From: Actinomycetota bacterium
GTDB taxonomy: Bacteria > Actinomycetota > Thermoleophilia > Miltoncostaeales > Miltoncostaeaceae
Assembly (NCBI GenBank): GCA_020636905.1
Contig: JACJWX010000003.1
Location: forward strand, 129,378 to 193,377
Direction of reading: 5' to 3'
Length of the DNA stretch: 64,000 bases
Of the stretch, positions 24,419-33,600 are shown piece by piece. Position numbers and translations under genes: made by a program. Numbering within the stretch: the stretch's first letter is position 1; each line of letters begins with the position of its first letter. The notes under the pieces are model-generated. The model had not been told where the DNA came from. It was given only the letters and a program-made list of their open reading frames with translations, and did not search any database.

Positions 24419-26464
24419 TCAGCGGCTCTGGGCGATCACCCCGAGCGAGCTGTGGAGTTCGCGGAGCACCGTCGAACGCGGCCAGAGTTCGAGCCCGGCG
24501 GAGAGCACCTCGTTGGCCTCAACGTACCGTCCCTGACCCGAGAGATGGCTGGCCAGCTCCAGGTACCGGGACATGTTCTGGGAGTCGTGCTCGAGCGCCG
24601 CGCGCAGGAAGACCTCGGCATCCTCGACGAGGTCCCGGTCCTGGCAGACCCTGGCCAGCAGGGCATAGGCCGACGGAGCGGGCTCGCCGGACTGGATCGC
24701 CGCCAGCAGCCGGTCCGCGCCGAGATCGACGAAGCCGTTGCGCAGCAGCAGGTGTCCAAGGCGCTCGTCGAGCACCGGGCGATCGGTGGTCACCTGGTAG
24801 AGCAGCGGCGCCACCGCGTTGAAGGCGTCGAGCTGCGACATCTCGAGCAGCGCGGAGGCCATGTCGAGGATGATCGCCTCGACGGCCTCCGGCGGGCTGT
24901 CGAACTCAGACGAGGTCGCGCGGCCGTGGCGCGCGTCGTTCATGAGCAGCCACGCGTCGCGGTAGGTCGGCGCATCGAACCCGTCGAGGGCCTGCTCGAT
25001 GAGGTCGTCGCGGGCGGTCATCAGCCCGGCGAGGACGCGCTTGGCCCGTGCCAGCGAGTGGACCTCCGAGCTCGCGGGAATGGCGTCGAGCGTCTCGATG
25101 GCGCGGTCCACTTCGCCCATGGCCAGGTGGCAGTGCGCGAGCGTGACGCGGATGGAATGGGTCTCGGGCGCCATCTGGAGCGCTTCGTCCAGCAGGCGCC
25201 GCGCGGCCTCGTGGGCCCCTTCGGAGACGAACACGTCGGCGATCAGGCGAAGACCCTCGGCGCGGCGCGCCTCCGGGACGATCCCCACGATGAACCGCTC
25301 GACGTCCTCGACCGAGTCCGTGCTCAGCAGGAGCTGGGTCAGACGCACCAGCGGCGGTCCGTAGAGCGAGCGCGCGGTGGTCACCGACCGCTTGTAGCAG
25401 CGGACCGCCTCGGCCTGGTCGCCGATGGCCTCGTGCAGGGTTCCCAGCGCGAAGTGGCTGTAGAAGGAGCCCATGCCGGCCTGCGACATGTAGCGGTCCC
25501 CGGCGTGGTCGCCCAGGTCGATGGCCCGCTGAAAACTCTCGATCGACTCGCGGTACTCTCGGCGGGCGAAGTGGAGCTGCCCGCGGAGGTAGTGGAGGTC
25601 GGTGAAGTCCGGGTATGCCTCGAGACCGTCGACGCAGACCTCCAGGGCCTCGTCGTAGCGCTCGGTCTCCTTCAGCGAGGCGACGATGTTCCGCAGCAGC
25701 AGCGACGCGAAGTACTGGCGCATCGACTCGAGGTTGCGGAACGCGCGCCCGAAGTAGTCCAGTGCGGTGTGGTGGTCGTTGATGCGCTGGTACTCGACAC
25801 CGGCGTTGAAGAGGGTGAACGCGTCGTTGGGCTTGCGCTTGACCTCCTCCAGCACGATCCGCATGTTGCGGTCCTTCTTGCCGCGCGCCTCGGTGGTGTG
25901 ATCGAGGTAGCCGTAGTGAAGGATCTCGACGCCGACGAACCGGGTGCACTTGCCGCCCTCGGGGTCGACCTTCGCCTGGATCTGCTCGTGGAGCGCGCCC
26001 TCGTAGCGGTACTCGGGCCGGTTCCGGAACATCCGGAAGGCCGCGTTGACCACCGCGTCGATGCCGGGCTCACTGCCGATGAAGTTCACCTCGCGCAGGA
26101 CGTAACCCTCGATCGCCTCCTCGTTGAGGAGCGGTCGCAGCGCGGTCGCGTCGGCGATCTCCTCGTCCGCGTCGAGGATCAGCACCCAGTCGCCGGTGGC
26201 CGCGTCGATCCCGGTGTTGCGGTGACGCGCGAAGTCCCCGGTCCACTCCTCGTGGATGACGGTCGCGCCGAACTCCTTCGCGATCTCGACGGTGCGGTCG
26301 GTCGAGCCGGTGTCGACGATGATCATCTCGTCGACGACGTCCTTCACGCTGCTGAGGCAGCGGGGCAGGCTCTCTTCCTCGTCCCGCACCATCATGCACA
26401 GCGAGAGGCGCTGCGGTTCTTCCGAGACCTCGGGTTCGGAGAGGCTGATGATCTTGAGACCCAT
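24419..26464 (-). CDS. Family 2 glycosyltransferase with TPR repeats
   Basis: A 681-residue protein. Residues 18 to about 230 are a GT2 domain: LSLCMMVRDEEESLPRCLSSV, MIIVDTGSTDRTVEIA, DWVLILDADEEI (the DxD site) and later LHEQIQA. The remaining 450 residues are helical TPR-like repeats. This build resembles SunS-type and tetratricopeptide glycosyltransferases that modify proteins. A sigma-28-type promoter lies just upstream, so a role in flagellin glycosylation is likely but inferred. It lies 150 bp upstream of flaG. Confidence 0.88.
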   Translation of the reverse strand: MGLKIISLSEPEVSEEPQRLSLCMMVRDEEESLPRCLSSVKDVVDEMIIVDTGSTDRTVEIAKEFGATVIHEEWTGDFARHRNTGIDAATGDWVLILDADEEIADATALRPLLNEEAIEGYVLREVNFIGSEPGIDAVVNAAFRMFRNRPEYRYEGALHEQIQAKVDPEGGKCTRFVGVEILHYGYLDHTTEARGKKDRNMRIVLEEVKRKPNDAFTLFNAGVEYQRINDHHTALDYFGRAFRNLESMRQYFASLLLRNIVASLKETERYDEALEVCVDGLEAYPDFTDLHYLRGQLHFARREYRESIESFQRAIDLGDHAGDRYMSQAGMGSFYSHFALGTLHEAIGDQAEAVRCYKRSVTTARSLYGPPLVRLTQLLLSTDSVEDVERFIVGIVPEARRAEGLRLIADVFVSEGAHEAARRLLDEALQMAPETHSIRVTLAHCHLAMGEVDRAIETLDAIPASSEVHSLARAKRVLAGLMTARDDLIEQALDGFDAPTYRDAWLLMNDARHGRATSSEFDSPPEAVEAIILDMASALLEMSQLDAFNAVAPLLYQVTTDRPVLDERLGHLLLRNGFVDLGADRLLAAIQSGEPAPSAYALLARVCQDRDLVEDAEVFLRAALEHDSQNMSRYLELASHLSGQGRYVEANEVLSAGLELWPRSTVLRELHSSLGVIAQSR

Positions 26465-26499
26465 CGATTGGCTCCGTCTGGCGATTCAGGGACGCCACC

Positions 26500-26526
26500 C
26501 CATCGGCAGCGTCGTTCTCGACTTGA
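26500..26526 (-). promoter_or_regulatory. sigma-28-type promoter of the GT2-TPR gene
   Basis: On the minus strand: TCAA, 15 nt, GCCGATGG, ending 35 nt before the ATG at 26464. Confidence 0.6.
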
Positions 26527-26553
26527 ACTTGTGACTCGAGGCCGGGGTGGGCC

Positions 26554-28566
26554 TCAGCGTCGCTGGTGGGTGTCGACGAGCGCGACCCGCTGCAGGCGAC
26601 GCGCCGCGATCGCGGCGGAATTCGCCCACGTCCGCTCGCCGGCGGCCCGGCGGCCGAGGTCGATCGCCTCGCCCAGCACCGCGCGGTCGGCCATGAGCCC
26701 CGAGATGCGCTCGGCGAGCGCCGGCACCCGCACCTCGTGGACGCGCGGTCGCACCGCCATGGCCAGGCCGTCGACCGTGTCCAGCGCGAGTTCCCGCGTG
26801 TCGGCCGCGACCGAGAGGGGCGAATCGAAGCCGAGGAACGCGGTGGCGGTACCCCGGTCGGGTGCGATGACCGGAATGCCCCGGGCCAGCGCCCCGCGGA
26901 TCTCGGCGCCGGTGGCATCGGCGCGCGGCACCGACACGAGCACGTCGCAATCGGCGACCGCGGCCGTTCCCGGCCCGGCAGCGGGTGCCCGCATCTCCAC
27001 GCGACCGGCGGACGGATCGGCCACGAGTGCGTCGAGCATCGCGGCCACCGCATCGTCGGTGTGGCCGTCGACCGGCGCGACGACCAGGCTGACCGGATCC
27101 GCGGCCGCAACCGCGGTGCGGTAGGCGGCGATCACCAGATCCAGGCCCGACTCCCAGTCGAGCGTCCCGGACCACCCCAGGCGCAGCACGCTCCGGCGGT
27201 CACCGCCGCGACCGCGGGGCGGCGACGTCCCGTCGAGTTCACATCCGAGCGGGACGACCGTGACACGGTCGTCGGGCGCGCCGGCAGCCAGGAACCCGTC
27301 GCGGACGTCGTCGGTGGGAACCCAGAGCTCGTCCACCGTGTCACCGAGGGCGTCGATCCATGCACGGGGGGCGCCGCCGAACCGCCATTGCACCATGGCG
27401 ACACGGTGCGCGGCGTCGATGGCCGACCCGGCGCAGGGATCGGTGCCGATGAGCACGTCGGGGTGCTGCGGCCGGGCCGCCGCCCAGCGCAGGGCTCGCG
27501 GAAGCGCGTCGCCGCGCCCGGTCGTCCGGATGGCGCCGCCCGGTTCGATGGCGACGTCGACCCGCCCCTGGGACAGGAGTTCCATGGTCAGCCGGCGAAG
27601 CGCGGCCGCGCGGGGATCGGCCCCGAGCACGTCCGCCCGAACCATGACGCGGACGCGGCCACGATCCAGTCCCCGCGCCCCGTGCGGTCGGTGGGCGCCG
27701 ATGCGCTCCAGCACCCGCGCGGCGATCGCGTCGGCGTCGAGTCGGACATCAGCCGGAATCGAGGTGTCCACGCGGTGGCGGAACAGGGATGCGAGCGCAG
27801 CCGGGTCGCCCGCGAGATCCTGGTGCGGCACACCGAGCGCGCGACATTCGTGCGCGTGGCGGGGGTCGGAGCTGATGACCGCGTGCGCGATTCCCATCAG
27901 CCCGAGGCGCTCCCCGTCGTGGAGCCGTTCGGAGATCACCATGGTGTCGGCCAGCTCACCGGTCCGTCCGGTGACGCGTTGGACCACCCGCACGACGGCC
28001 CGACGCAGACCCGGGTCACCGGCGATCAGCAGGGTGGCGTCGGCCTCCGCGGGGACCACCTCGGTCCAGGCCGCGATGATGTTCGCGAGTTCGTCCGCCG
28101 TCGGTGTGAGCGCCACGAGCAGGTCGCCGTGGGCCCCGGGGGGAGCGTCCGGAACGAGGGACGGCACCTGGACCGGGTCATGGACGAGGACCACGCGCTC
28201 GGCCGGCACGCCCAGCCCCACGACGTGCGATCGCTCGGCGGCGGAGCTCACCCAGACCTCGTCCATCGCCGTCATGGCGGCGACATCGCGGCCCGTGGCG
28301 GTCCCCGCGTCGCACAGCTTCGCCACGCGCACGGGGGCGACGACGTCCGGATCGAGGTCCGCGGGGGTGCACCACTGGATGTGCGCGTCCACCGGGAGGT
28401 TCCGCTCCGGTGGTGCCGGTGCATCGATGGCGGTGACCGGCACGCCCGTGTCCCGGCCCTCGACCACGACGTCCACTCCGGCGTTCGTGAGTCCGGTGTG
28501 AATGGCGCGCGCGGCGGCGGCGTCACCGCCGTCACCGATCAGCACGCTCCTGAGCGCAATCCTCAT
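26554..28566 (-). CDS. Large glycosyltransferase, tandem GT-B type
   Basis: A 670-residue protein of two glycosyltransferase-like halves. The first half opens with MRIALRSVLIGDGGDAAAA and contains MDEVWVSSAAERSHVV and VPAERVVLVHDPVQ. The second half contains VDELWVPTDDVRDGFLAAG, DDRVTVVPLGCELDG, RLGWSGTLDWESGLDLVIAAY and DCDVLVSVPRADATGAEIRGALARG, typical of GT4 C-terminal domains. The ATG overlaps the stop of the upstream glycosyltransferase (ATGA), so the pair is coupled. The sugar and acceptor are unknown; context suggests flagellin or a surface glycan. Confidence 0.8.
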   Translation of the reverse strand: MRIALRSVLIGDGGDAAAARAIHTGLTNAGVDVVVEGRDTGVPVTAIDAPAPPERNLPVDAHIQWCTPADLDPDVVAPVRVAKLCDAGTATGRDVAAMTAMDEVWVSSAAERSHVVGLGVPAERVVLVHDPVQVPSLVPDAPPGAHGDLLVALTPTADELANIIAAWTEVVPAEADATLLIAGDPGLRRAVVRVVQRVTGRTGELADTMVISERLHDGERLGLMGIAHAVISSDPRHAHECRALGVPHQDLAGDPAALASLFRHRVDTSIPADVRLDADAIAARVLERIGAHRPHGARGLDRGRVRVMVRADVLGADPRAAALRRLTMELLSQGRVDVAIEPGGAIRTTGRGDALPRALRWAAARPQHPDVLIGTDPCAGSAIDAAHRVAMVQWRFGGAPRAWIDALGDTVDELWVPTDDVRDGFLAAGAPDDRVTVVPLGCELDGTSPPRGRGGDRRSVLRLGWSGTLDWESGLDLVIAAYRTAVAAADPVSLVVAPVDGHTDDAVAAMLDALVADPSAGRVEMRAPAAGPGTAAVADCDVLVSVPRADATGAEIRGALARGIPVIAPDRGTATAFLGFDSPLSVAADTRELALDTVDGLAMAVRPRVHEVRVPALAERISGLMADRAVLGEAIDLGRRAAGERTWANSAAIAARRLQRVALVDTHQRR

Positions 28567-30635
28567 CGTGTCCCCATTCCCGCGGGCGTCGCCGCCAGCA
28601 TCCGGAGCCGGTCGGCGAGCACGGGGACGGTCAGGTCCCAGGTCGCCGGGCGGACGATGCGCGCGGCGGCGGTGCTCAGCGCACGGCGCGTCTCGGCATC
28701 GCACGCGAGCGCACGACGGATGGCCCCCTCGAGCTGATTCGCCATTGCAGGACGGTTGGGTTGCGCCTCGGGCACCCGGTCTCCTTCGTGAGTGGACGAC
28801 GGACTGTTGGGGGCAGTGATCGTCGCCGGGCGCAGTGCCCGGGGAACTTCATCGGGGTGGGGGGCGATCAGGGGAAGGCCGCAGGCGAGCGCCCGCATGG
28901 CCAACCCGGCGTGGAAGCGGTCGGAGGGGCACAGGGCCCAGTCGCACGCGGCCATGACGCCGGGGAGTCGCGACCAGGGCACGCGGATGGCAACCAGGCC
29001 GTCCACCGGTGTCTGCGGAATCGGCGCGGCGGCGGCCGGGTCCAGCGTGGCGAGCACGAGGGTGGCGTCCGGGCGGTCCCGACGCGCCTCGCGGAACGCC
29101 TCGGCGATCGAGACATGGAGGGTGTCGGGCTCCCCGCCGACGTACAGCAGCAGCGGTCCCGGCGTCAGCGCCACCTGCAGCGGCAGAACGGCCGGATTCC
29201 ATCGATCGGGATCGAGCGGATCACTCGTGGCAAGGACACCCGGATCCGGCGGCTCGACACCGGCGAGCCCGCTGCCGACCGCCCAGACCTCGTCGGCGGG
29301 GAAACCGCTGCGATCACGCTCGGAGGGCCAGTCGCAGAGGGCGATGTCGACGCGGGCGGCGCTCTCGGCGCACGCCGCGTGGCCGGATTCCCCGCCGAAG
29401 CTGATGGTCACGTGCGGAACCCCGCTGGGCGGCTCGGTGATCGCGCTGTGGAGCGCCTCGTCGCCGGCCGCCTGGGGGAGCTGGCGGGTCGGGTCGGTTT
29501 CGACCGCGGTGACCTCGAGGCCCCAGCCGCTGGAGAGCGCGCTCACGAGGCCGCGCGCGTATTCGCCGGCGTGATCGTCGCTGAACAGCGGTCCCTCGAC
29601 GCGCACCCTGGTCGTGCCGAGGCGCGCGGAGCGCCGGTTCAACGGAGGCAACCCCCGCGCGAAGGTCACGAGCGCATCGATGTCCGCACCGGGAGCCTGC
29701 GGTCGCGCGGACCCCGCGCCGTCCCCGGCCGCGGCCAGAGCGGCATGCAGAGCCAAGCGGAGTGCCTCGGGTTCGGGACCGCCGTCGATTCCGGCGTGCT
29801 CCTGCTGGATCACCGGACTCGCCTCGCGCGCGACCCACCCGACGACGGGGCGGCCGATGGCCGCCCCTTCCGCGGCCAGGCGTCCGTAGTCCGGTTCGTC
29901 GCCCGTGGCCACGATCACGTCGCAACCGGCCATGAGCCCGGCCCGGGTACGGTCGTCCGGCACCAAACCCACGATGGTCACGCTCCCGGCCGGAGCATTC
30001 GCTTCGGCGCACAGGGATGCGAACGGTTCGGGGGCGCCCTCGGTGACGATCACCAGATGGACGGCCTCGACCCCACCGAGCGCGCCCATCGCGTCGACGA
30101 GGTGACGCACCCGGGGACCCGGCTCCGCGTCCATCCACAGGACGGTGGCCGCGTCGCCGGCGTACGGCCGGCGGGGCGTCGCGTGCGGATGGAAGAGCGC
30201 CGCGTCGGCGGCCTCGGGCAGGAGCAGCACACGATGGGGGTCGATTCCGCAGTCGCGGACCGCCTCGGCTGTGGCGGCATCAGGGACGACGACGCCGTGC
30301 ACATGCGACAGGCGGGCGGCCTCGTCGCGGTCGAGGTCGTGTGTGGCCCTCGGAATCCAGGCGACCCCGACACCCCGCGTCACCGGGCGCAGCAGCCGCA
30401 CCGGCGCACGCTGAACCGTCAGGTCGACGGCGGTGGCGCCGGAGGTGTACGAGCCCAGCCACACGCGCTCCGGATCGGTGGCCGCGACCGGGCGGTGCGG
30501 GGTGAGCGGACAGATCTGGATGGGGTACCCGCCCGCCTCGAGAAGCCGCAGCAGCGCGCGGGATCCGCGCGCCGCCTCACCCGCGTCGTGGAGCGGTCCG
30601 ATCCAGCGGATGCTCGGAAGGAGGTGTTCGCTCAT
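28563..30635 (-). CDS. Large glycosyltransferase, tandem GT-B type
   Basis: A 690-residue protein with two GT-B-like halves, as in its coupled neighbour. The first half has VHGVVVPDAATAEAVRDCGI, RVLLLPEAADAALFHP, and ATGDEPDYGRLAAEGAAIGRPVVG. The second half starts near residue 340 (TTRVRVEGPLF) and has LLLYVGGEPD and MAACDWALCPSDRFHAGLAMRALACGLPLIAP. The GT4-type donor site EX7E is only loosely kept. It is led by a sigma-28-type promoter and an AGGAGG-like ribosome-binding site. Confidence 0.78.
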   Translation of the reverse strand: MSEHLLPSIRWIGPLHDAGEAARGSRALLRLLEAGGYPIQICPLTPHRPVAATDPERVWLGSYTSGATAVDLTVQRAPVRLLRPVTRGVGVAWIPRATHDLDRDEAARLSHVHGVVVPDAATAEAVRDCGIDPHRVLLLPEAADAALFHPHATPRRPYAGDAATVLWMDAEPGPRVRHLVDAMGALGGVEAVHLVIVTEGAPEPFASLCAEANAPAGSVTIVGLVPDDRTRAGLMAGCDVIVATGDEPDYGRLAAEGAAIGRPVVGWVAREASPVIQQEHAGIDGGPEPEALRLALHAALAAAGDGAGSARPQAPGADIDALVTFARGLPPLNRRSARLGTTRVRVEGPLFSDDHAGEYARGLVSALSSGWGLEVTAVETDPTRQLPQAAGDEALHSAITEPPSGVPHVTISFGGESGHAACAESAARVDIALCDWPSERDRSGFPADEVWAVGSGLAGVEPPDPGVLATSDPLDPDRWNPAVLPLQVALTPGPLLLYVGGEPDTLHVSIAEAFREARRDRPDATLVLATLDPAAAAPIPQTPVDGLVAIRVPWSRLPGVMAACDWALCPSDRFHAGLAMRALACGLPLIAPHPDEVPRALRPATITAPNSPSSTHEGDRVPEAQPNRPAMANQLEGAIRRALACDAETRRALSTAAARIVRPATWDLTVPVLADRLRMLAATPAGMGTR

Positions 30636-30689
30636 CGGCGACCGGACGGGAGTGATGCTGCGGTGCGAGGGTCGCTGAGCATGCCCGCG

Positions 30690-30716
30690 CTATCGGCGCC
30701 TCGGGAGCCGCCTTGA
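30690..30716 (-). promoter_or_regulatory. sigma-28-type promoter of the tandem glycosyltransferase pair
   Basis: On the minus strand: TCAA, 15 nt, GCCGATAG, ending 54 nt before the ATG at 30635. It lies in the 121-bp gap (30636-30736 plus flank) after the M20-like gene end. Confidence 0.65.
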
Positions 30717-30736
30717 GCGCCCGTCGCGCTTCTTGA

Positions 30737-31894
30737 TCAGCCGGTGCGCTCGCCCCATTCGGGGAGCCAGATCTCGGCCCGCGCGAGCCGGCGCATGAGC
30801 GCGGTCAGGAGCCGGCTGCGTTCGCCGAGACTGGCGGCCACACAGTATTCGGCGGCGGTCTCCACGCCGCCGCCGACGACCCCCATGCCGTCCAGAACGA
30901 TCGGTCCCTCGTCGGCGAGCAGCGCCGCGAGCGAGCCCTCGGCCGACTCCGTCCCCGGCCCCAGCCCCACGCCCAGATCTGCGCCCGCCTGGCGCAACGC
31001 GGCGATGAGGGTGTCACGCCCGGCCTGCTCCGGAAGCGGCGGCGTGGCGTGTGCGACCTCGACGCGGACGTCGACGTCGCGACGACGGGCGACCCCCGTC
31101 CCGAGCTGTTCGATGCGCTCGGGGATCTCGGCGAGCTGGGCCGCCTTCCGGACGCGGACTTCGAGTTCCGCCACGGCGAACTCCGGCACCCGCTCCGGCG
31201 TCCCGCCGCCGCCGATCCGCCCCACGTTGACCATCACGCCGCGCTGCGGATCATCGAGCCCCGCGACGGCGCCCACGACGTCGGCGAGGGCCACGATGGC
31301 GTTGCGCCCTTCGCCCGGGTTGCGCGCCGCGTGGGCGGCGCGGCCACGCACCACGAGCCGCAGGCGTACGACCCCCATACGGCTTCGAACGGGTTCGCCC
31401 CCCGGCGCGGCCCGCCCCATGACGGCGACGACCGCCGCGCCGCGCGCGAGTTCGCGCACCAGCATCCCGCTCTGTGGCGCCCCGTGGACGCCGTCGGGGA
31501 TCACGGCGAGCGTCCAGCCCAGTCCGCCGCTGTCGGCGGTTGTCTCGAGGGCCGCCAGCGCGGCGAGCGCCACCACGATCCCGCCCTTCATCTCGGCGGC
31601 GCCCGGCCCCACGAGCCGATCGCCCTCCCGCGTCGCGCGACGGACCGGATGATCGGCACCGTAAGGCGTGTCGGTGTGCGCGACCACCAGGAGCTGCAGC
31701 GTGTGCTCGGGCCGCATCCTCCCCACCAGCGCGTGTGTGCCGTCGGCGAGCGGATGGTCCCGGATCAGCGCGCCGGTTGCCGCCAGGCGCGCGGCCACTG
31801 CGGCCCGCATCTCGGCCGCCCCCGCGGAGTCACCGACGGTGGATGGAATCGCACACCATTCAGCGAGCACCCCGACGAGGTCGGTGTCATCCAT
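30737..31894 (-). CDS. M20 peptidase-family protein, probably catalytically inactive
   Basis: A 385-residue protein with the M20 layout: VVAHTDTPYG near 71-79, GPGAAEMKGG near 97-105, the dimerisation domain with RAAHAARNPGEGRNAI near 185-200, and GGGVETAAEYCV at the end. The metal-ligand set is broken. The Asp before MKGG is Glu101, the DEE catalytic pair is D-G-V (134-136), and the last His is Glu345. Only His73 and Asp75 remain. It may be a binding or structural relative. A GTG at 31915 is an alternative start. It follows a methyltransferase gene in one sigma-28-led unit. Confidence 0.82.
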   Translation of the reverse strand: MDDTDLVGVLAEWCAIPSTVGDSAGAAEMRAAVAARLAATGALIRDHPLADGTHALVGRMRPEHTLQLLVVAHTDTPYGADHPVRRATREGDRLVGPGAAEMKGGIVVALAALAALETTADSGGLGWTLAVIPDGVHGAPQSGMLVRELARGAAVVAVMGRAAPGGEPVRSRMGVVRLRLVVRGRAAHAARNPGEGRNAIVALADVVGAVAGLDDPQRGVMVNVGRIGGGGTPERVPEFAVAELEVRVRKAAQLAEIPERIEQLGTGVARRRDVDVRVEVAHATPPLPEQAGRDTLIAALRQAGADLGVGLGPGTESAEGSLAALLADEGPIVLDGMGVVGGGVETAAEYCVAASLGERSRLLTALMRRLARAEIWLPEWGERTG

Positions 31895-31942
31895 CGGCCC
31901 ATAGTAGCCCCGCACCCGGCACTGCCGCGCGGAACGACCGGG

Positions 31943-32827
31943 TCAGGCGGAGGGCTCGGGCCCCGGCTCCGAGTCGAATCCGGCGGGCGTCGGATCCTCG
32001 ATTGCCGCCCAGGCCGCGGCGGGGCCGGTCGGATCGGCGACCGCGATCTGGCGCATTCCGCGTCGTTCGTCGTCGCGGCCGGCGGGTTCGGCGACCGCGC
32101 AGCACACCGCGAAGCGCGCCCTGCCGTCGGCCTCCCTGACGTGTTCCATGCGCAGCGAGGAGACACCGGCCTCGGCGACCAGGACCGAGATGCTCGTCCG
32201 GGTGAACGCGTGCCGCTGACCGGCACGGAGGCCGTCCGGGACGAGGCTGCTCCCGGGGGGACGATCGCCGTCGGGCACCTCGAGGTACACGAAGCCACCG
32301 GGAGCCACGAACCGCACCGCAGCGGAAAGCGTTCGGCCCGGGTCATCCTCGTATTCGAGCATCCCCACGAGCACCACCAGGTCGAACTGCCCGATCCCCA
32401 TGAGCGAGTCGGGAGACCCGAGGTCGGCGTCGAGGCCGACCTGCCCGCGAATGAACTCGACGTCGTCCGCGCTGGTGTCGGCGGCGCGAACCCGCCAGCC
32501 GTCCCCGGCCAGTGCCGCCGCAACCCGACCGTGGCCCGCGCCGAACTGGATCGCGGTCGGTGTCCGGTGACGGAGCTGCGGTGCCCACCACTCTGAGAAG
32601 GCAGCGATGCGATCGAGCATGGCGACGGGGTCGCCGACGGCTCGCTCGGCGTCCCGGTGGGAATCGTCGATCGTGACGTGCCCACAGGCCAGGCATCGCG
32701 AGACCGCCCCGTGGGACGTCGGGTGCGCCACCGGGTACGGCAGCCGCGGATCGGGCGGCAGCTCGTCGGCGGCTTCCAGGTGCACGCCGCCGCACACGCA
32801 GGTCGCGGTCGCGAGGGTCATCGGCAT
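31943..32827 (-). CDS. Class I methyltransferase with an N-terminal Cys-zinc motif
   Basis: A 294-residue protein. The N-terminus carries CVCGG near 10-14 and CLACGH near 44-49, a probable zinc ribbon. A SAM-dependent domain of the Methyltransf_23 type follows: AIQFGAGHGRVAAAL, FDLVVLVGMLEYEDDPG and FVAPGGFVYLEVP. The SAM loop is G-A-G-H-G rather than G-x-G-x-G. It probably methylates a sugar or sugar nucleotide; context (glycosyltransferases, sigma-28 promoter) supports surface glycan decoration. It is cotranscribed with the M20-like gene. Confidence 0.8.
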   Translation of the reverse strand: MPMTLATATCVCGGVHLEAADELPPDPRLPYPVAHPTSHGAVSRCLACGHVTIDDSHRDAERAVGDPVAMLDRIAAFSEWWAPQLRHRTPTAIQFGAGHGRVAAALAGDGWRVRAADTSADDVEFIRGQVGLDADLGSPDSLMGIGQFDLVVLVGMLEYEDDPGRTLSAAVRFVAPGGFVYLEVPDGDRPPGSSLVPDGLRAGQRHAFTRTSISVLVAEAGVSSLRMEHVREADGRARFAVCCAVAEPAGRDDERRGMRQIAVADPTGPAAAWAAIEDPTPAGFDSEPGPEPSA

Positions 32828-32868
32828 GGCCTCACGCCAGGCTGGGGGTCAGCAGGATCACATCTCCG

Positions 32869-32895
32869 GTATCGGCGGGAACGGCCCCGTCCTTA
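32869..32895 (-). promoter_or_regulatory. sigma-28-type promoter of the methyltransferase-M20 unit
   Basis: On the minus strand: TAAG, 15 nt, GCCGATAC, ending 41 nt before the ATG at 32827. It is the closest match to the TAAA-type -35 in the window. Confidence 0.6.
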
Positions 32896-32902
32896 CCGAT
32901 GT

Positions 32903-32930
32903 TCAAGTCCGGTGTGTCCGATCCCGAGAA
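32903..32930 (+). promoter_or_regulatory. possible sigma-28-type promoter of the HisH-like operon
   Basis: On the plus strand: TCAA, 16 nt, CCCGAGAA, ending 31 nt before the ATG at 32962. The -10 is imperfect. It is divergent from, and almost abuts, the promoter at 32869-32895. Confidence 0.35.
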
Positions 32931-32961
32931 GTGCCCAAAGGTGCGGCGTCCGTGCGCCGCA

Positions 32962-33600
32962 ATGAACGAGGGGTACCGGGTGATCGCGGGAATCGTCATC
33001 GGAGACTGTTCGCCGGCGGGAACGTCCAGCTGGCTCGCGTCGATCGGAATCACCGCGACGGTGACCACCGATCGCGATGTCGTCCGGGCGGCGGACGCGG
33101 TGCTGCTCGTCGCCGGCGGTCGCGTCCAACCCGCGCTCCGCGAACTCCGCTCGCTCGAACTCGACCGCACCCTCGTGTCGGTCGCGGAACGCGGGATCCC
33201 GCTGATGGGCATCGACGTCGGCGCTCACGCGATGGCACGGATGGTGACCGACGGTGGGGCCCGTTCGGGACTGGGGCTGCTCGCGGCAACAGTGCTCCCA
33301 TTGTCCGAGCCATCGCCGCATCCGATTCCCAACACCGGCTGGGCGATGACACGGCGCGTCGGCGACGCGTCCTCGCCGATTCCGGAGCAGTCAGGCTGGG
33401 CGTTCTACCAGCACACCCATCGCCTCCTCGCCGGCGACGAGGACGTCCTCGCGATGGCGTCCGCCGGAGACGACCACGTGGTGGCCGCCGTCGGGAACGA
33501 CCACATCCTCGGCCTCCAGTTCCGCCCCGACCGGTCGGGCGCCTACGGCGCGGCCGTCGTCAGGGACTGGGCCCGGGCCGCGATCGGGGTTGCCGCGTGA
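32962..33600 (+). CDS. HisH-like class I glutamine amidotransferase, catalytic triad lost
   Basis: A 212-residue protein matching HisH along its length: IAGIVIG, SSWLASIGITATVTTD, DAVLLVAGG, the elbow region near 80-91, PNTGWAMT near 123-130, AFYQHTH near 147-153 and LGLQFRPDRSGAYG near 183-196. The nucleophile elbow reads G-I-D-V-G, with Asp85 where Cys is required. The H-P-E motif is R188-P-D190, so all three triad residues differ. It cannot release ammonia from glutamine in the usual way. HisH-type proteins normally feed a HisF partner, and here the fused HisF gene follows with a GTGA overlap. Confidence 0.85.
   Translation: MNEGYRVIAGIVIGDCSPAGTSSWLASIGITATVTTDRDVVRAADAVLLVAGGRVQPALRELRSLELDRTLVSVAERGIPLMGIDVGAHAMARMVTDGGARSGLGLLAATVLPLSEPSPHPIPNTGWAMTRRVGDASSPIPEQSGWAFYQHTHRLLAGDEDVLAMASAGDDHVVAAVGNDHILGLQFRPDRSGAYGAAVVRDWARAAIGVAA

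Noticed and set aside
24452..27124. Plus-strand open frame of 890 codons opposite the glycosyltransferase genes
   Set aside because: It is a shadow of two well-supported minus-strand genes and has His/Arg/Gly/Asp-rich composition without domains.
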